Source of the DNA: Lachnospiraceae bacterium
Lineage (GTDB): Bacteria > Bacillota > Clostridia > Lachnospirales > Lachnospiraceae
Direction of reading: 5' to 3'
Length of the DNA stretch: 64,000 nucleotides
Assembly (NCBI GenBank): GCA_024403615.1
Contig: JAKSRM010000004.1
Location: forward strand, 62,001 to 126,000
In this document: positions 51,908-62,126 of the stretch, piece by piece
How the letters are laid out: each line of letters opens with the position of its first letter
How positions within the stretch are numbered: position 1 is the stretch's first letter
Notes under the pieces: model-generated
What the model saw: only the letters and a program-made list of their open reading frames with translations
What the model was told of the DNA's origin: nothing
Databases searched by the model: none
Translations under genes and position numbers: made by a program

Positions 51908-54900
51908 TTATTTAAAGAACTTCACTGCGGCTTCGAACATGTGGTTCTCGTACTCGCCAGGAACGTTCTTGTACAGGTAGCTTCCCTTTCTCTCGCTGTG
52001 GCCCATCTTACCGAAAATACGGCCGTCTGGGGAAGTAATGCCTTCGATTGCGCAGTTGGAGTTGTTCGGGTTGAAGGCTACGTCGTAGGTTGGATTTCCA
52101 TCTAAGTCTACGTACTGGGTAGCAATCTGTCCGTTAGCTGCCAGTTTCGCAATCAGTTCATCGCTAGCAATGAATCTGCCTTCGCCGTGGGAAATTGGAA
52201 CGTTTACAATGTCTCCCACATTCATCAGACTCAGCCATGGAGATTTTGTAGAAACGATTTTCGTTCGAACAATCTTGGACTGGTGACGAGCGATGGTATT
52301 GAAGGTTAAAGTTGGGCAAGTTTCGTCCGTGTCGATAATCTTTCCAAACGGTACAAGACCTAATTTAATCAGAGCCTGGAAGCCGTTACAGATACCGCAC
52401 ATAAGTCCGCCACGTTTGTCAATCAAATCAGCCACTGCATCTTTTACCATGTCGTTGCGGAAGAATGCGGTAATGAATTTTGCACTGCCATCTGGCTCGT
52501 CGCCGCCGGAGAATCCGCCTGGAAGGAAGATCATCTGGGACTCTTTAATGGTGTTTGCAACCTTCTCGATGCTGCGTGCAATGCCTTCGGTGGTTAAGTT
52601 ATTAATAACCACGATTTCTGGTTCTGCGCCTGCATCGGCTACCGCTTTCGCACTATCATATTCGCAGTTGGTTCCAGGGAATGCCGTAATCATAACCTTT
52701 GGTCTTGCATTCAAAATTGCCGGAGCAGCAACTTCTGCTTTTCCACCAAATTCCGGAATTGCAATTTCGCCTTCGCTGGTCTTTACGTTATTGCATGGAT
52801 AAATATCCTCTAAAACGTCTTCGTAAATCTTGCTTACTTCACAGCCGCAAAGCTTCTCGCCTTTGTATGTGAAAGCGAAGTCTCCGGTAATTTCGCCTAA
52901 AACCTTAATGGTCATAGCTTCGTAACCAAAACTTCTCTCACCTAATTCTTTTTCTACTTCCTTGCGGATGGTAGCCAAAGCCTGCTCTGGGTCACAGTCT
53001 GCAGGAACTTCCAGCAAGAAGGAACCGTAGCTGCATCCGAAAATGTCTGCTAAGCTGATGCCTTCTGCAAAGTTGAAGCCTAACTGATTTCCTAAGCTCA
53101 TCTTTAATACAGCCTCTGCAACGCCGCCATAGGTTGGGGTGTAAGCAGATACGCCGCCGTAATTTCTTAAAATGTCCGGAACAACTTTGAAAATCTTCTT
53201 CAAAGAATATGGACATGGAAGGATTCCGTCGCTGGAAATATTTGGAACAACCCAGAGGACTTTATTTCCTGCCTGCTTAAATTCCGGTGAAACGATATTT
53301 TCGCACTTGTCGGTGGTAACTGCGAAAGAAATCAATGTTGGAGGAACGTCCAGGTCTTCGAAAGTTCCACTCATGGAGTCTTTGCCGCCGATGGCAGCAA
53401 CGCCTAATTCCACCTGAGCCTTGAATGCGCCTAAAACAGCTGCAAATGGAACGCCCCATCTCTTTGGATCATGACCCAATTTCTCGAAGTATTCCTGGAA
53501 GGACAGGTAAACGTCTTCGTATTTCGCACCAGCTGCAACTAACTTACATACGGACTCAACTACAGACAGATAAGCGCCGTGGAATGGGCTCTTAGAAGTC
53601 AGCATTGGATTATAGCCCCAGCTCATTACGGAGCAATCATCGGTGTGCTTCTTCTCCATGGAAATCTTATGAACCATAGCCTGGATCGGAGTTCTCTGGT
53701 ATTTTCCACCGAATGGCATAAGAACGCTGCCTGCACCAATGGTGGAGTCGAACATTTCGGAAAGGCCTCTCTTGGAAGCAACGTTAATGTCGCTGGCAAC
53801 AGCCTTCATATTCTCTGCAAATTTTCCGCTGGCTTCATCACAGCAATTCTCAGCACTGTCCGCACCACAGCAAGCTTCGCCGCCGCAAGTCTTTCCACCT
53901 GCGCAGCAAACGATTGGCTCAGCCTTAGGAACAGAAACCGTAATATGTTTCTCTGCACCGTTGGTATCCAGGAACGCTCTGGAAATATTTACAATATCTT
54001 TTCCGTTCCACTGAAGAACCAGTCTTGGGTCTGCAGTGACATCTGCAACCTTAACGGCCTGAAGGTTTTCTTCCTCTGCTAACTGGAGGAATCTCTCTAA
54101 GTCTTTACCTTCTACAACAACTGCCATACGTTCCTGAGATTCGGAAATTGCCAGCTCGGTTCCATCCAAGCCTTCGTACTTCTTAGGAACAGCGTTCAGG
54201 TTGATTAACAGCCCATCTGCTAATTCGCCGATTGCTACGGAAACGCCGCCAGCACCAAAGTCGTTACATCTCTTGATCATCTGGCTAGCTTCTTTATTTC
54301 GGAACAGTCTCTGAAGTTTTCTTTCTTCTGGAGCGTTACCTTTCTGTACTTCTGCGCCACAAGTTTCTACGGAGTGAGCATCATGGGCTTTGGAAGAACC
54401 AGTAGCACCACCGATACCATCACGGCCAGTGCTTCCGCCTAAAAGGATAACAACATCGCCTTCTTCCGGTCTTTCACGTCTTACATTCTCTGCAGGAGCG
54501 GCTGCGATAACAGCGCCAACTTCCATATGTTTTGCAGCGTAGCCTGGATGATACAGTTCATCTACGATGCCGGTGGTAAGACCGATCTGGTTGCCGTAAG
54601 AAGAATAGCCATGAGCTGCGTTGGTAACTAAGGTACGCTGAGGAAGTTTGCCCTGCATGGTTTCTGCGATTGGGGTTCTTGGGTCAGCAGCGCCCGTTAC
54701 TCTCATCGCTGCGTATACATAAGAACGTCCGGACAGAGGGTCACGGATTGCGCCACCGATACAAGTAGCAGCGCCACCGAACGGTTCGATTTCTGTCGGA
54801 TGGTTGTGGGTTTCATTTTTGAACAGCAGGAGCCATGGCTCTTTTACGCCGTCTGCTTCGACTTCGATTTTAACGGTACATGCGTTGATTTCCTCGGACT

Positions 54901-55789
54901 CATCTAACTTGTCCAGCATGCCCTTCTGGCGTAAATATTTCGCAGCTAAGGTACCGATGTCGAACAGACAAACCGGCTTCTCCCGGTTCAGTTCTTTTCG
55001 AACATCTAAGTAGCCTTCAAAAGCCTTCTGCAGTTCTTCGTCTTCGAAAGTTACATCATCAATGATGGTATTGAAGGTGGTGTGACGGCAATGGTCAGAC
55101 CAATAAGTATCGATAACTTTAATTTCGGTAATAGTTGGAGCCTTGCCTTCGGACTTAAAGTAATTCTGGCAGAATAACAAATCGTCAACGTCCATCGCCA
55201 GACCGTTAGCTTTTACGAAGTCCTCCAGACCTTCTTTATCTAAATCGTTGAAGCCCGTTAAAACTTCTACTTCCGTTGGAATGTCATAAACAGCTTTAAT
55301 GGTTTCCGGAAGTTCTAAGGAAGCTTCTCTAGCTTCTACTGGGTTAATAACATGTTTCTTAATTGCAGCCAGTTCTTCTTCGCTGATGGTTCCGTAAAGC
55401 ACATAAACCTTTGCGGAAGCGATGTCTGCACGCTCGCCTTTGGAAATAAACTGGATACACTGAGCTGCAGAATCTGCTCTCTGGTTAAATTGGCCAGGAA
55501 GATATTCTACTGCAAATACGGTAGGTTCGCCGCAGCTACATGAGCCTTTGCAGCATCCCTTTAATACGTCATCTAAGGTAGAGAACGTAAGGTCTGTCTG
55601 TGGCTCAGAGAAAACCGTTTTCACTGCCATATTGAAAATATCTTCTTCCATATTTTCTGCATCGTAACGGTTCAGGACGCGGACATATTTCAGTCCTTCC
55701 ACGCCTAACAGGTTTATGCATTCGGACTGCAGTCCAGCTGCTTCCTGTGCATATTCATTTTTCTTTTCAACGTAAATTCTGTAAACCAT
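51908..55789 (-). CDS. purL: Phosphoribosylformylglycinamidine synthase, single-chain
   Basis: Fourth step of purine synthesis; 1293 residues, the large form carrying both synthase and glutaminase. N-terminal PurS-like part, FKNETHNHPTEIEPFGGAAT and GGSTGRDGIGGATGSS in the synthase, and a C-terminal glutaminase with FPGTNCEYDSA, GICNGFQALIKLG (nucleophile Cys) and SHGEGRF. Two Cys clusters are odd: CCKGSCSC near residues 79-86 and CCAGGKTCGGEACC plus a further Cys-Cys near 620-650. ATG 55789 overlaps purD by 23 bases. Last gene of the operon. Confidence 0.97.
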   Translation of the reverse strand: MVYRIYVEKKNEYAQEAAGLQSECINLLGVEGLKYVRVLNRYDAENMEEDIFNMAVKTVFSEPQTDLTFSTLDDVLKGCCKGSCSCGEPTVFAVEYLPGQFNQRADSAAQCIQFISKGERADIASAKVYVLYGTISEEELAAIKKHVINPVEAREASLELPETIKAVYDIPTEVEVLTGFNDLDKEGLEDFVKANGLAMDVDDLLFCQNYFKSEGKAPTITEIKVIDTYWSDHCRHTTFNTIIDDVTFEDEELQKAFEGYLDVRKELNREKPVCLFDIGTLAAKYLRQKGMLDKLDESEEINACTVKIEVEADGVKEPWLLLFKNETHNHPTEIEPFGGAATCIGGAIRDPLSGRSYVYAAMRVTGAADPRTPIAETMQGKLPQRTLVTNAAHGYSSYGNQIGLTTGIVDELYHPGYAAKHMEVGAVIAAAPAENVRRERPEEGDVVILLGGSTGRDGIGGATGSSKAHDAHSVETCGAEVQKGNAPEERKLQRLFRNKEASQMIKRCNDFGAGGVSVAIGELADGLLINLNAVPKKYEGLDGTELAISESQERMAVVVEGKDLERFLQLAEEENLQAVKVADVTADPRLVLQWNGKDIVNISRAFLDTNGAEKHITVSVPKAEPIVCCAGGKTCGGEACCGADSAENCCDEASGKFAENMKAVASDINVASKRGLSEMFDSTIGAGSVLMPFGGKYQRTPIQAMVHKISMEKKHTDDCSVMSWGYNPMLTSKSPFHGAYLSVVESVCKLVAAGAKYEDVYLSFQEYFEKLGHDPKRWGVPFAAVLGAFKAQVELGVAAIGGKDSMSGTFEDLDVPPTLISFAVTTDKCENIVSPEFKQAGNKVLWVVPNISSDGILPCPYSLKKIFKVVPDILRNYGGVSAYTPTYGGVAEAVLKMSLGNQLGFNFAEGISLADIFGCSYGSFLLEVPADCDPEQALATIRKEVEKELGERSFGYEAMTIKVLGEITGDFAFTYKGEKLCGCEVSKIYEDVLEDIYPCNNVKTSEGEIAIPEFGGKAEVAAPAILNARPKVMITAFPGTNCEYDSAKAVADAGAEPEIVVINNLTTEGIARSIEKVANTIKESQMIFLPGGFSGGDEPDGSAKFITAFFRNDMVKDAVADLIDKRGGLMCGICNGFQALIKLGLVPFGKIIDTDETCPTLTFNTIARHQSKIVRTKIVSTKSPWLSLMNVGDIVNVPISHGEGRFIASDELIAKLAANGQIATQYVDLDGNPTYDVAFNPNNSNCAIEGITSPDGRIFGKMGHSERKGSYLYKNVPGEYENHMFEAAVKFFK

Positions 55790-57041
55790 TGAGTGCCCGC
55801 CTTCCTATATCTGTTCTGAAATACTGGTTGTCAAAGTGAATCTTTGCAACGGATTCGTATGATTTCTTAATTGCATCTTCCAGGTTGTCGGAGATTTCTG
55901 TAACGCCTAAAACTCGTCCACCGTTGGTAAGAAGTTTGCCGTCTTTTAATTTTGCGCCGGCAACATAAACTTTATCCCAAACTTCTTCCGGAATATCCAT
56001 CTCGAAGCCTTTTTCATAGCTTACTGGATAGCCTTCGGAAGCCATAATTACGCAGCATGCGCTTCCATTGGAGAACTTAACTTCGGTATCTGCTAAGGTC
56101 TCGTTGGTGGTAGCCATCATAACCTCTAACAGGTCGGATTCTAAGAGCGGTAATACGACCTGAGTTTCCGGATCGCCGAAGCGGCAGTTATATTCGATAA
56201 CCTTCGGTCCGTTTGGAGTCAGCATGAGGCCAAAGTATAAGCATCCCTTAAAAGTTCTGCCTTCTGCATTCATGGCATTCATAGTAGGAATGAAAATCTT
56301 TTCCATGCACTCTGCAGCGATTTCCTCAGTGTAGTAAGGGTTTGGAGCGATGGTTCCCATACCGCCAGTGTTGAGGCCAGTGTCGTTATCGCCTGCACGT
56401 TTGTGGTCCATAGAAGAAACCATAGGAACGACTACCTTTCCGTCGGTAAAGGAAAGAACGGAAACTTCTGGTCCTGTTAAGAACTCTTCAATAACAATCT
56501 GGTCGCCGCTGGCGCCAAACTTTTTGTCCTGCATCATAGAGATAACTGCTGCTTTCGCATCTTCTCTGGTTTCTGCAATGACAACGCCTTTTCCTAAAGC
56601 CAGGCCGTCTGCTTTTACAACGGTAGGGATTGGAGCCGTCTCTAAATATTTGAGCGCTTCATCCATGTTGTCAAAAGTTTCATATCCCGCAGTTGGAATA
56701 TTATATTTTTTCATCAGGTTCTTGGAGAAGACCTTGCTGCCTTCAATAATTGCAGCATTGGCTTTTGGTCCAAAACAAGGAACGCCGATTTTTTCTAATG
56801 CATCTACACATCCTAAAACCAGAGGATCATCTGGAGCAACGATCGCGTAGTCGATTTTATTTTCTTCCGCAAATTTTGCGATTGCAGCAATATCCTTCGC
56901 TTCAATATCTACGCAAGTAGCATCTTTTGCGATTCCACCATTTCCCGGCAGAGCAAAGATTTCGCTAACATTCTTGTTCTCTTTTACTTTCTTAATGATT
57001 GCATGTTCACGGCCGCCGCCGCCAACTACCATAACCTTCAT
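55767..57041 (-). CDS. purD: Phosphoribosylamine-glycine ligase
   Basis: Second step of purine synthesis; ATP-grasp enzyme of 424 residues from ATG 57041. Motifs: MVVGGGGREHAI, ALPGNGGI, APDDPLVLG, ADGLALGKGV, EEFLTGPEVSVL, NTGGMGTIAP and EYNCRFGDPETQ. AGAAGGGAG lies seven bases before the ATG. A longer frame to 57119 exists but reaches into the previous gene and lacks family similarity. Confidence 0.97.
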   Translation of the reverse strand: MKVMVVGGGGREHAIIKKVKENKNVSEIFALPGNGGIAKDATCVDIEAKDIAAIAKFAEENKIDYAIVAPDDPLVLGCVDALEKIGVPCFGPKANAAIIEGSKVFSKNLMKKYNIPTAGYETFDNMDEALKYLETAPIPTVVKADGLALGKGVVIAETREDAKAAVISMMQDKKFGASGDQIVIEEFLTGPEVSVLSFTDGKVVVPMVSSMDHKRAGDNDTGLNTGGMGTIAPNPYYTEEIAAECMEKIFIPTMNAMNAEGRTFKGCLYFGLMLTPNGPKVIEYNCRFGDPETQVVLPLLESDLLEVMMATTNETLADTEVKFSNGSACCVIMASEGYPVSYEKGFEMDIPEEVWDKVYVAGAKLKDGKLLTNGGRVLGVTEISDNLEDAIKKSYESVAKIHFDNQYFRTDIGRRALNGLQNLR

Positions 57042-57061
57042 ACAAGTTCTCCCTTCTGATT

Positions 57062-58246
57062 CTAGTGGTGGAATAATCTCATGCCGGTAAAGGCCATAAC
57101 CATGTTGTAACCGTTGCAACTATTAATAACGTCGCCGTCTCTTACAGAACCGCCAGGCTGAGCTACATAGGTAACGCCGCTCTTTGCTGCGCGGTCGATA
57201 TTATCGCTAAATGGGAAGAAGGCATCGCTTCCTAAGCATACGCCCTGGATGGAGTTCAAATATTCTCTCTGTTCCTCGAATGTAAAAGGTTCTGGGCGCT
57301 CGGTGAAATACTTCTGCCAATTACCTTCCGCCGTAACGTCTTCTTCGTTCTTGTTAATGAAACCGTCGATGCAGTTGTCTCTGTCTGGTCTTCCGATGGT
57401 TTCGATGAATGGCAGATTCAGTACACGAGGGCTCTGACGTAAGAACCAAGTATCGGCCTTTCCGCCAGCTAATCTGGTGCAATGAACTCTACTCTGCTGA
57501 CCAGCACCTACGCCGATAGCAGTTCCATCATAAGCGAACGCTACGGAGTTGGACTGGGTATATTTTAAAGTAATCAGAGCTACTACCAGGTCTCTTGCCT
57601 TATCTTCCGGAAGGTCTTTATTTTCCGTAACGATGTTGTTCAGTAACTCTTTATTAATTTCAAAATTATTTCTTCCCTGCTGGAAAGTTACGCCAAATAC
57701 CTGCTTCTTTTCCTGAGGGTTTGGAATATATTCCGGATCAATCTTAATAATGTTGTAGCTGCCTTTTCTTTTGGTCTTCAGGATTTCTAAGGCTTCCGGA
57801 TCATAATCCGGAGCGATGATTCCGTCGGATACTTCTCTCTTAATCATGGTGGCGGTAGTTACGTCACATTTGTCAGAAAGGGCAATCCAATCGCCGAAGG
57901 AGCACATACGGTCTACGCCTCTAGCTCTGGCAAAAGCACATGCGATTGGAGAATCGTTCAAGCCTTCAATATCATCTACAAAGCAAGCCTTCTTTAATTC
58001 CTCGGAAAGAGGAAGTCCTAAAGCTGCTCCTGCAGGGCTTACATGCTTAAAGGAAGCTGCTGCCGGCAGACCTAATTCTGCCTTCAATTCCTTTACTAAC
58101 TGCCAGGAATTTAAAGCGTCTAAGAAGTTAATATAGCCAGGTCTTCCGCTTAAGATTTCGATTGGGAGCTCGCTTCCGTCTTCCATGAAAATCTTTGCCG
58201 GTTTTTGGTTTGGATTACATCCATATTTCAGTTCAAACTCGTTCAT
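57062..58246 (-). CDS. Stand-alone AICAR transformylase (PurH C-domain-like)
   Basis: 394 residues covering only the formyltransferase half of PurH; the N-terminal IMP cyclohydrolase half is missing. It adds the formyl group to AICAR from 10-formyl-tetrahydrofolate. The active-site Lys-His is in ASFKHVSPAGAALG; other family segments are CSFGDWIALSD, GVGAGQQSRVHC, SDAFFPFSDNID, YVAQPGGSVRD and FTGMRLFHH at the end. The next step is supplied by the PurO-type gene 13 bases upstream. AAAGG precedes ATG 58246. Confidence 0.95.
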   Translation of the reverse strand: MNEFELKYGCNPNQKPAKIFMEDGSELPIEILSGRPGYINFLDALNSWQLVKELKAELGLPAAASFKHVSPAGAALGLPLSEELKKACFVDDIEGLNDSPIACAFARARGVDRMCSFGDWIALSDKCDVTTATMIKREVSDGIIAPDYDPEALEILKTKRKGSYNIIKIDPEYIPNPQEKKQVFGVTFQQGRNNFEINKELLNNIVTENKDLPEDKARDLVVALITLKYTQSNSVAFAYDGTAIGVGAGQQSRVHCTRLAGGKADTWFLRQSPRVLNLPFIETIGRPDRDNCIDGFINKNEEDVTAEGNWQKYFTERPEPFTFEEQREYLNSIQGVCLGSDAFFPFSDNIDRAAKSGVTYVAQPGGSVRDGDVINSCNGYNMVMAFTGMRLFHH

Positions 58247-58259
58247 GTTCTCGGCCTTT

Positions 58260-58979
58260 CTATTTATTTTTATTGATCATTCGGTTCTGTACTTCTTTGG
58301 TTTTTAAGTTCACGAATCTTACATACAGGGAAATCTTGTTGTCTTCGTTTAAAGCGTTCCAGATTTCTTCCGCTACTTCGTCAATGTTGTTTCCTAAAGC
58401 GACTCTTTCCGGTTCGCCCTGGAAAGTAGGAATCGGATTTCCATCACATACATAGGTGTGAATGAAATGTCCTAAACCAGCTAAAGATGGATAATCAAAT
58501 CCATACCGGTTGCAAGCGGTTCCTTCGGCATCTGCACTCTTTAAGATGCTCATGCTGTAAGTGAAATCGTCCTCTGCAAACTCTAACATGGCAGAAATTC
58601 TTGGAGTGAAATTCGGTCCATCTGGCTCAAATTCTCTTACGGTTAAAGAAGAATGGAAGGTCTTTCCTGCCTGTAAGCCTTCGTATACGGTATCGGTCTG
58701 GTCGCCGTTGGTAACGATCAGTTTGTTCTCATAATCTCTTAAGGCAGCGTAGATGATCAGGCTTGGATCCTCTAATTTGCTTGGGTCAAAGGCCTCGGTG
58801 AAAACAGCTCCATCTCTTTCTACAAAGACTCTGTTCCGAGAATTGGCGCTGCGTCCCATAATAAAATAAGCAGCAATAGCATTCTCCCCATCGGCACTCT
58901 TTCCTACGATAATGCCACGGCCTGGGTAAGTGTTGCCCTCTAACAGGTTTCCGATTGAATTGATTTTGTAAATATCCAT
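58260..58979 (-). CDS. purO: IMP cyclohydrolase, PurO type
   Basis: 239 residues resembling the archaeal-type IMP cyclohydrolase (PF07826), which closes FAICAR to IMP and is unrelated to PurH. Typical segments: GNTYPGRGIIVG, YFIMGRSANSRNRVF, YAALRDYENKLIVTNGDQTD and FTPRISAML. With the separate transformylase next to it, it replaces bifunctional PurH. GGGAGAGG precedes ATG 58979. Confidence 0.92.
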   Translation of the reverse strand: MDIYKINSIGNLLEGNTYPGRGIIVGKSADGENAIAAYFIMGRSANSRNRVFVERDGAVFTEAFDPSKLEDPSLIIYAALRDYENKLIVTNGDQTDTVYEGLQAGKTFHSSLTVREFEPDGPNFTPRISAMLEFAEDDFTYSMSILKSADAEGTACNRYGFDYPSLAGLGHFIHTYVCDGNPIPTFQGEPERVALGNNIDEVAEEIWNALNEDNKISLYVRFVNLKTKEVQNRMINKNK

Positions 58980-59000
58980 AGCCTCTCCCTTTATGCTTCT

Positions 59001-59591
59001 CTATTTCATTTCTGAGCAGACTTTTTCGATAGCCTTTGGCAAGATAATCCATTCTGCCTGCTCCATAACTCTTCTCTGTAATACTTCCGGAGTGTCGCCG
59101 TCTTCCACATAAACCGCCTTCTGGAAAATGATTTCTCCACCATCCGGAATTTCATTTACGAAATGCACGGTAGCACCCGTAACTTTTACGCCTTTCTTTA
59201 AGGCCTCTTCATGTACCTTCAGGCCGTAGAAGCCTTTGCCACAGAAGGAAGGAATTAAAGAAGGGTGAATGTTTAAAATTCTCTTTGGAAACTCTTTGGT
59301 AAAGTTCTCGCTTAAGACGGTCAGGAAACCAGCTAAAACTACCAGGTCGATGTTCTCCTCATGGAGCGCTTGAATAACGCGGCTTTCGATGTCTCCGTCC
59401 TTTTTCGTAATGGCCATGGCTTTAATGCCGGCATTTTTCGCACGCTCTAAAGCGTAAGCGTCTTCGTTGTTGGAGATAACTAAAACCACTTCTCCGCTGG
59501 TAATAATGCCTGATTTTTCTGCGTCAATAATAGCCTGAAGATTGGTGCCGCCACCGGAAACCAATACGGCGATTCTCTTTTTGTTTTCCAT
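59001..59591 (-). CDS. purN: Phosphoribosylglycinamide formyltransferase
   Basis: Third step of purine synthesis, folate-dependent; 196 residues. Motifs: VLVSGGGTNLQAIID, ISNNEDAYALERA, VLAGFLTVLS, the catalytic Asn-His in ILNIHPSLIPSF, and TGATVHFVNEIPDGG with the catalytic Asp. The ribosome site is weak (GGGAAA). A 61-base gap with a hairpin separates it from purM. Confidence 0.97.
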   Translation of the reverse strand: MENKKRIAVLVSGGGTNLQAIIDAEKSGIITSGEVVLVISNNEDAYALERAKNAGIKAMAITKKDGDIESRVIQALHEENIDLVVLAGFLTVLSENFTKEFPKRILNIHPSLIPSFCGKGFYGLKVHEEALKKGVKVTGATVHFVNEIPDGGEIIFQKAVYVEDGDTPEVLQRRVMEQAEWIILPKAIEKVCSEMK

Positions 59592-59618
59592 AAAATTTCC
59601 CGTTTATCAACTATGTTA

Positions 59619-59646
59619 GCCGGCTCCAGTAAAAACCAAAGCCGGC
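59619..59646 (-). other. Hairpin between purM and purN
   Basis: 7-bp stem GCCGGCT / AGCCGGC with a 14-base loop in the only sizeable gap inside the purine operon. No U-run follows, so not a terminator; it may protect or process the message. Confidence 0.4.
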
Positions 59647-59652
59647 CATAAA

Positions 59653-60690
59653 TTATTTAATCACTACTTTTTCGTCTGATTTGATGATTTCGCCCATGAT
59701 GTAAGCAGCCTCGCCCTCAGCGTTTAAGAGTTCTACTGCTTTGTCGGCGTCGTCTTGGTCTACAACGATGCTCATGCCAACGCCCATGTTAAAGGTGTTA
59801 AACATGTCTCTCTCCTCGATGCCACCTTCCTTAGCGAGCATGTCAAAGATTGGAAGGATTTTTACTGCCTGTTTATCGATCGCTGCACCGAAGCCTTCTG
59901 GAATGCTTCTTGGAATGTTCTCGTAGAAGCCACCACCGGTGATATGGGAGATTCCCTTTACGGTTGCATTTTCTAACAGTTTTAATACAGGTTTTACATA
60001 AATTTTCGTAGGAGTCAGTAAAGTTTCTCCTAAGGACTTTCCGCCTAAAGCCTCTAATGGAGCCTTCATGTCGCGGTTTTCCACATCGAAAACTTTTCTA
60101 ACCAGAGAGAATCCGTTGGAATGTACTCCGCTGGATGGAAGAGCGATTACTACGTCTCCTGCTTTCATGGTCTTGTTGTCGATGATTTTGCTCTTATCTA
60201 CAACGCCCGTAGAATAGCCTGCTAAGTCATATTCATCTTCTGGATAGAAGCCAGGCATTTCTGCAGTTTCACCACCGATTAAGGCAGCTCCTGCCTGAAC
60301 ACAGCCTTCGCTGACGCCCTTAACGATGTCCGCGATTCTTTCCGGATAGTTCTTTCCGCAGGCAATATAGTCTAAGAAGAATAACGGTTTTGCGCCGCAG
60401 CAGATAATGTCGTTTACACACATAGCTACACAGTCGATACCTACGGTGTCATGCTTATCCATGAGAAACGCAATTTTCAGTTTGGTTCCTACGCCGTCGG
60501 TTCCGCTGACTAAAATCGGTTTTGTCATTCCTTCCAGATCCAGTTCAAAGAGTCCGCCGAAACCGCCAACATCGGAGCAAACACCCTTTGTCATGGTTTT
60601 CGCAATATGTTCTTTCATCAGTTCTACGGATTTGTATCCTGCTGTAATATCAACGCCTGCGCTAGCGTAAACATCTGATCTTGATTCCAT
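59653..60690 (-). CDS. purM: Phosphoribosylformylglycinamidine cyclo-ligase
   Basis: Fifth step, forming AIR; 345 residues from ATG 60690 ([15 protein letters not shown]), with AAAGGAAT upstream. Motifs: [61 protein letters not shown] and [13 protein letters not shown]. It starts two bases after the purF stop. The open frame to 60723 lies inside purF. Confidence 0.97.
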   Translation of the reverse strand: MESRSDVYASAGVDITAGYKSVELMKEHIAKTMTKGVCSDVGGFGGLFELDLEGMTKPILVSGTDGVGTKLKIAFLMDKHDTVGIDCVAMCVNDIICCGAKPLFFLDYIACGKNYPERIADIVKGVSEGCVQAGAALIGGETAEMPGFYPEDEYDLAGYSTGVVDKSKIIDNKTMKAGDVVIALPSSGVHSNGFSLVRKVFDVENRDMKAPLEALGGKSLGETLLTPTKIYVKPVLKLLENATVKGISHITGGGFYENIPRSIPEGFGAAIDKQAVKILPIFDMLAKEGGIEERDMFNTFNMGVGMSIVVDQDDADKAVELLNAEGEAAYIMGEIIKSDEKVVIK

Positions 60691-60692
60691 TA

Positions 60693-62117
60693 TTATTCCT
60701 TTCCGTTCCAACAATATGTGCACAATTTACAAGGTTCAAGTCCTATGGCCTGGATAAGTCCCTCCAGAGACTGGAATTCCAAAGAAGCAAAATGGAATTT
60801 TTCGCAGATGGACTGTCTTAATTTTTTGCCACGCTCCGTCTTTCCGTCAGCGTACTCTTCCATATATTTGAAACCTTCTTCGCCTTCTAGTTCAACAATA
60901 ATCCTTCTGGCAATCAGCTCCATTTCACTTCTGGATGCTGAGAAATCCAGATATTTACAGTTGTACATAATCGGAGGGCATGCAGACCGCATATGAACTT
61001 CCTTTGCTCCGTTTTCATAAAGGAAATCAACGGTTTCCTTTAACTGAGTACCACGTACAATAGAATCGTCTACAAATAAAAGTTTCTTTCCTTCGATTAA
61101 TTCCTTTACCGGAATCATTTTCATTTTCGCAATTTTATTTCTGGATCCCTGAGTCCCCGGCATAAAGCTTCTGGACCAGGTCGGAGTGTATTTGATAAAT
61201 GCACGGGCAAAAGATTTTCCGCTTTCGTTCGCATATCCAATCGCGTGCGGCGTACCGGAATCCGGAACTCCACCGACATAATCAATGTCCTGGGCAATTC
61301 CTTCCTTCTTATCTGCCTGTGCCATGATCCTGCCGTTTTCATAGCGCATAAGTTCCACATTCTTTCCCTCATAGGAAGATGTTGGATATCCGTAATAAGA
61401 CCAAAGGAAAGCACAGATTTTCATCTGCTCTCCGCCTTCATAAAGAGTCGTTACTTCTTTTGAAGAAATCTCTACGATTTCTCCCGGTTTTACTTCTTTA
61501 TAAGGCTCAAAGCCCAATTTTCCCAAAACAAAAGACTCAAAAGAAAGAGCAAATCCGTCTTCTCTTTTTCCAATCTGTACCGGAAGCCGTCCTAACCGGT
61601 CTCTGGCTGCAATGATATTACCGTCTTCTTTAATAACGATGATGCTGGCAGAACCTTCAATAATGTCATTCAAGTGACGGATACCGTCTACAAAATTACC
61701 TTTCTGGTTAATGATGGCTGCCACCAATTCCGTGATATTGATTTTTCCACCGGTCTTGGCATCAAAATGTCCATTAATCTCATTGAAGAATATTTCAATC
61801 AGCTTGTCGGTATTTGTAATTTTTCCCAACATGTAAACAGCAAATGCGCCAAATTTTGTCCGGATTAAAAGCGGCTGCGGATCCACATCACTGATGCATC
61901 CGATGGCCGTTGTACCTTTCATGTCATCAAAGACCTGTCCAAAGCGGGTCCGGAAAGGAATGTTTTCAATACTGTGGATTTTTCTCTGCAATCCGATTTC
62001 TTTGTCGTAGCACGCAACACCGGCTAACTTTGTTCCCAGATGAGAATGGTAATCAATGCCGAAAAAGACATCGTCCATACAATCCCGTTCGGAAACTACT
62101 CCAAAAAATCCGCCCAT
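60693..62117 (-). CDS. purF: Amidophosphoribosyltransferase-like protein lacking the N-terminal Cys
   Basis: First step of purine synthesis; 474 residues. The PRPP-binding motif [14 protein letters not shown] is intact. Cys residues likely to bind the 4Fe-4S cluster of Bacillus-type PurF are present ([22 protein letters not shown] near the end). However the N-terminus reads [13 protein letters not shown]: the residue after Met, normally the nucleophilic Cys of the glutaminase (MCG...), is Gly. The glutaminase fold continues ([16 protein letters not shown]). The enzyme may use free ammonia or another nitrogen source, or act with a second protein. AGGAGG precedes ATG 62117. Confidence 0.93.
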   Translation of the reverse strand: MGGFFGVVSERDCMDDVFFGIDYHSHLGTKLAGVACYDKEIGLQRKIHSIENIPFRTRFGQVFDDMKGTTAIGCISDVDPQPLLIRTKFGAFAVYMLGKITNTDKLIEIFFNEINGHFDAKTGGKINITELVAAIINQKGNFVDGIRHLNDIIEGSASIIVIKEDGNIIAARDRLGRLPVQIGKREDGFALSFESFVLGKLGFEPYKEVKPGEIVEISSKEVTTLYEGGEQMKICAFLWSYYGYPTSSYEGKNVELMRYENGRIMAQADKKEGIAQDIDYVGGVPDSGTPHAIGYANESGKSFARAFIKYTPTWSRSFMPGTQGSRNKIAKMKMIPVKELIEGKKLLFVDDSIVRGTQLKETVDFLYENGAKEVHMRSACPPIMYNCKYLDFSASRSEMELIARRIIVELEGEEGFKYMEEYADGKTERGKKLRQSICEKFHFASLEFQSLEGLIQAIGLEPCKLCTYCWNGKE

Positions 62118-62126
62118 AAAGACCTC

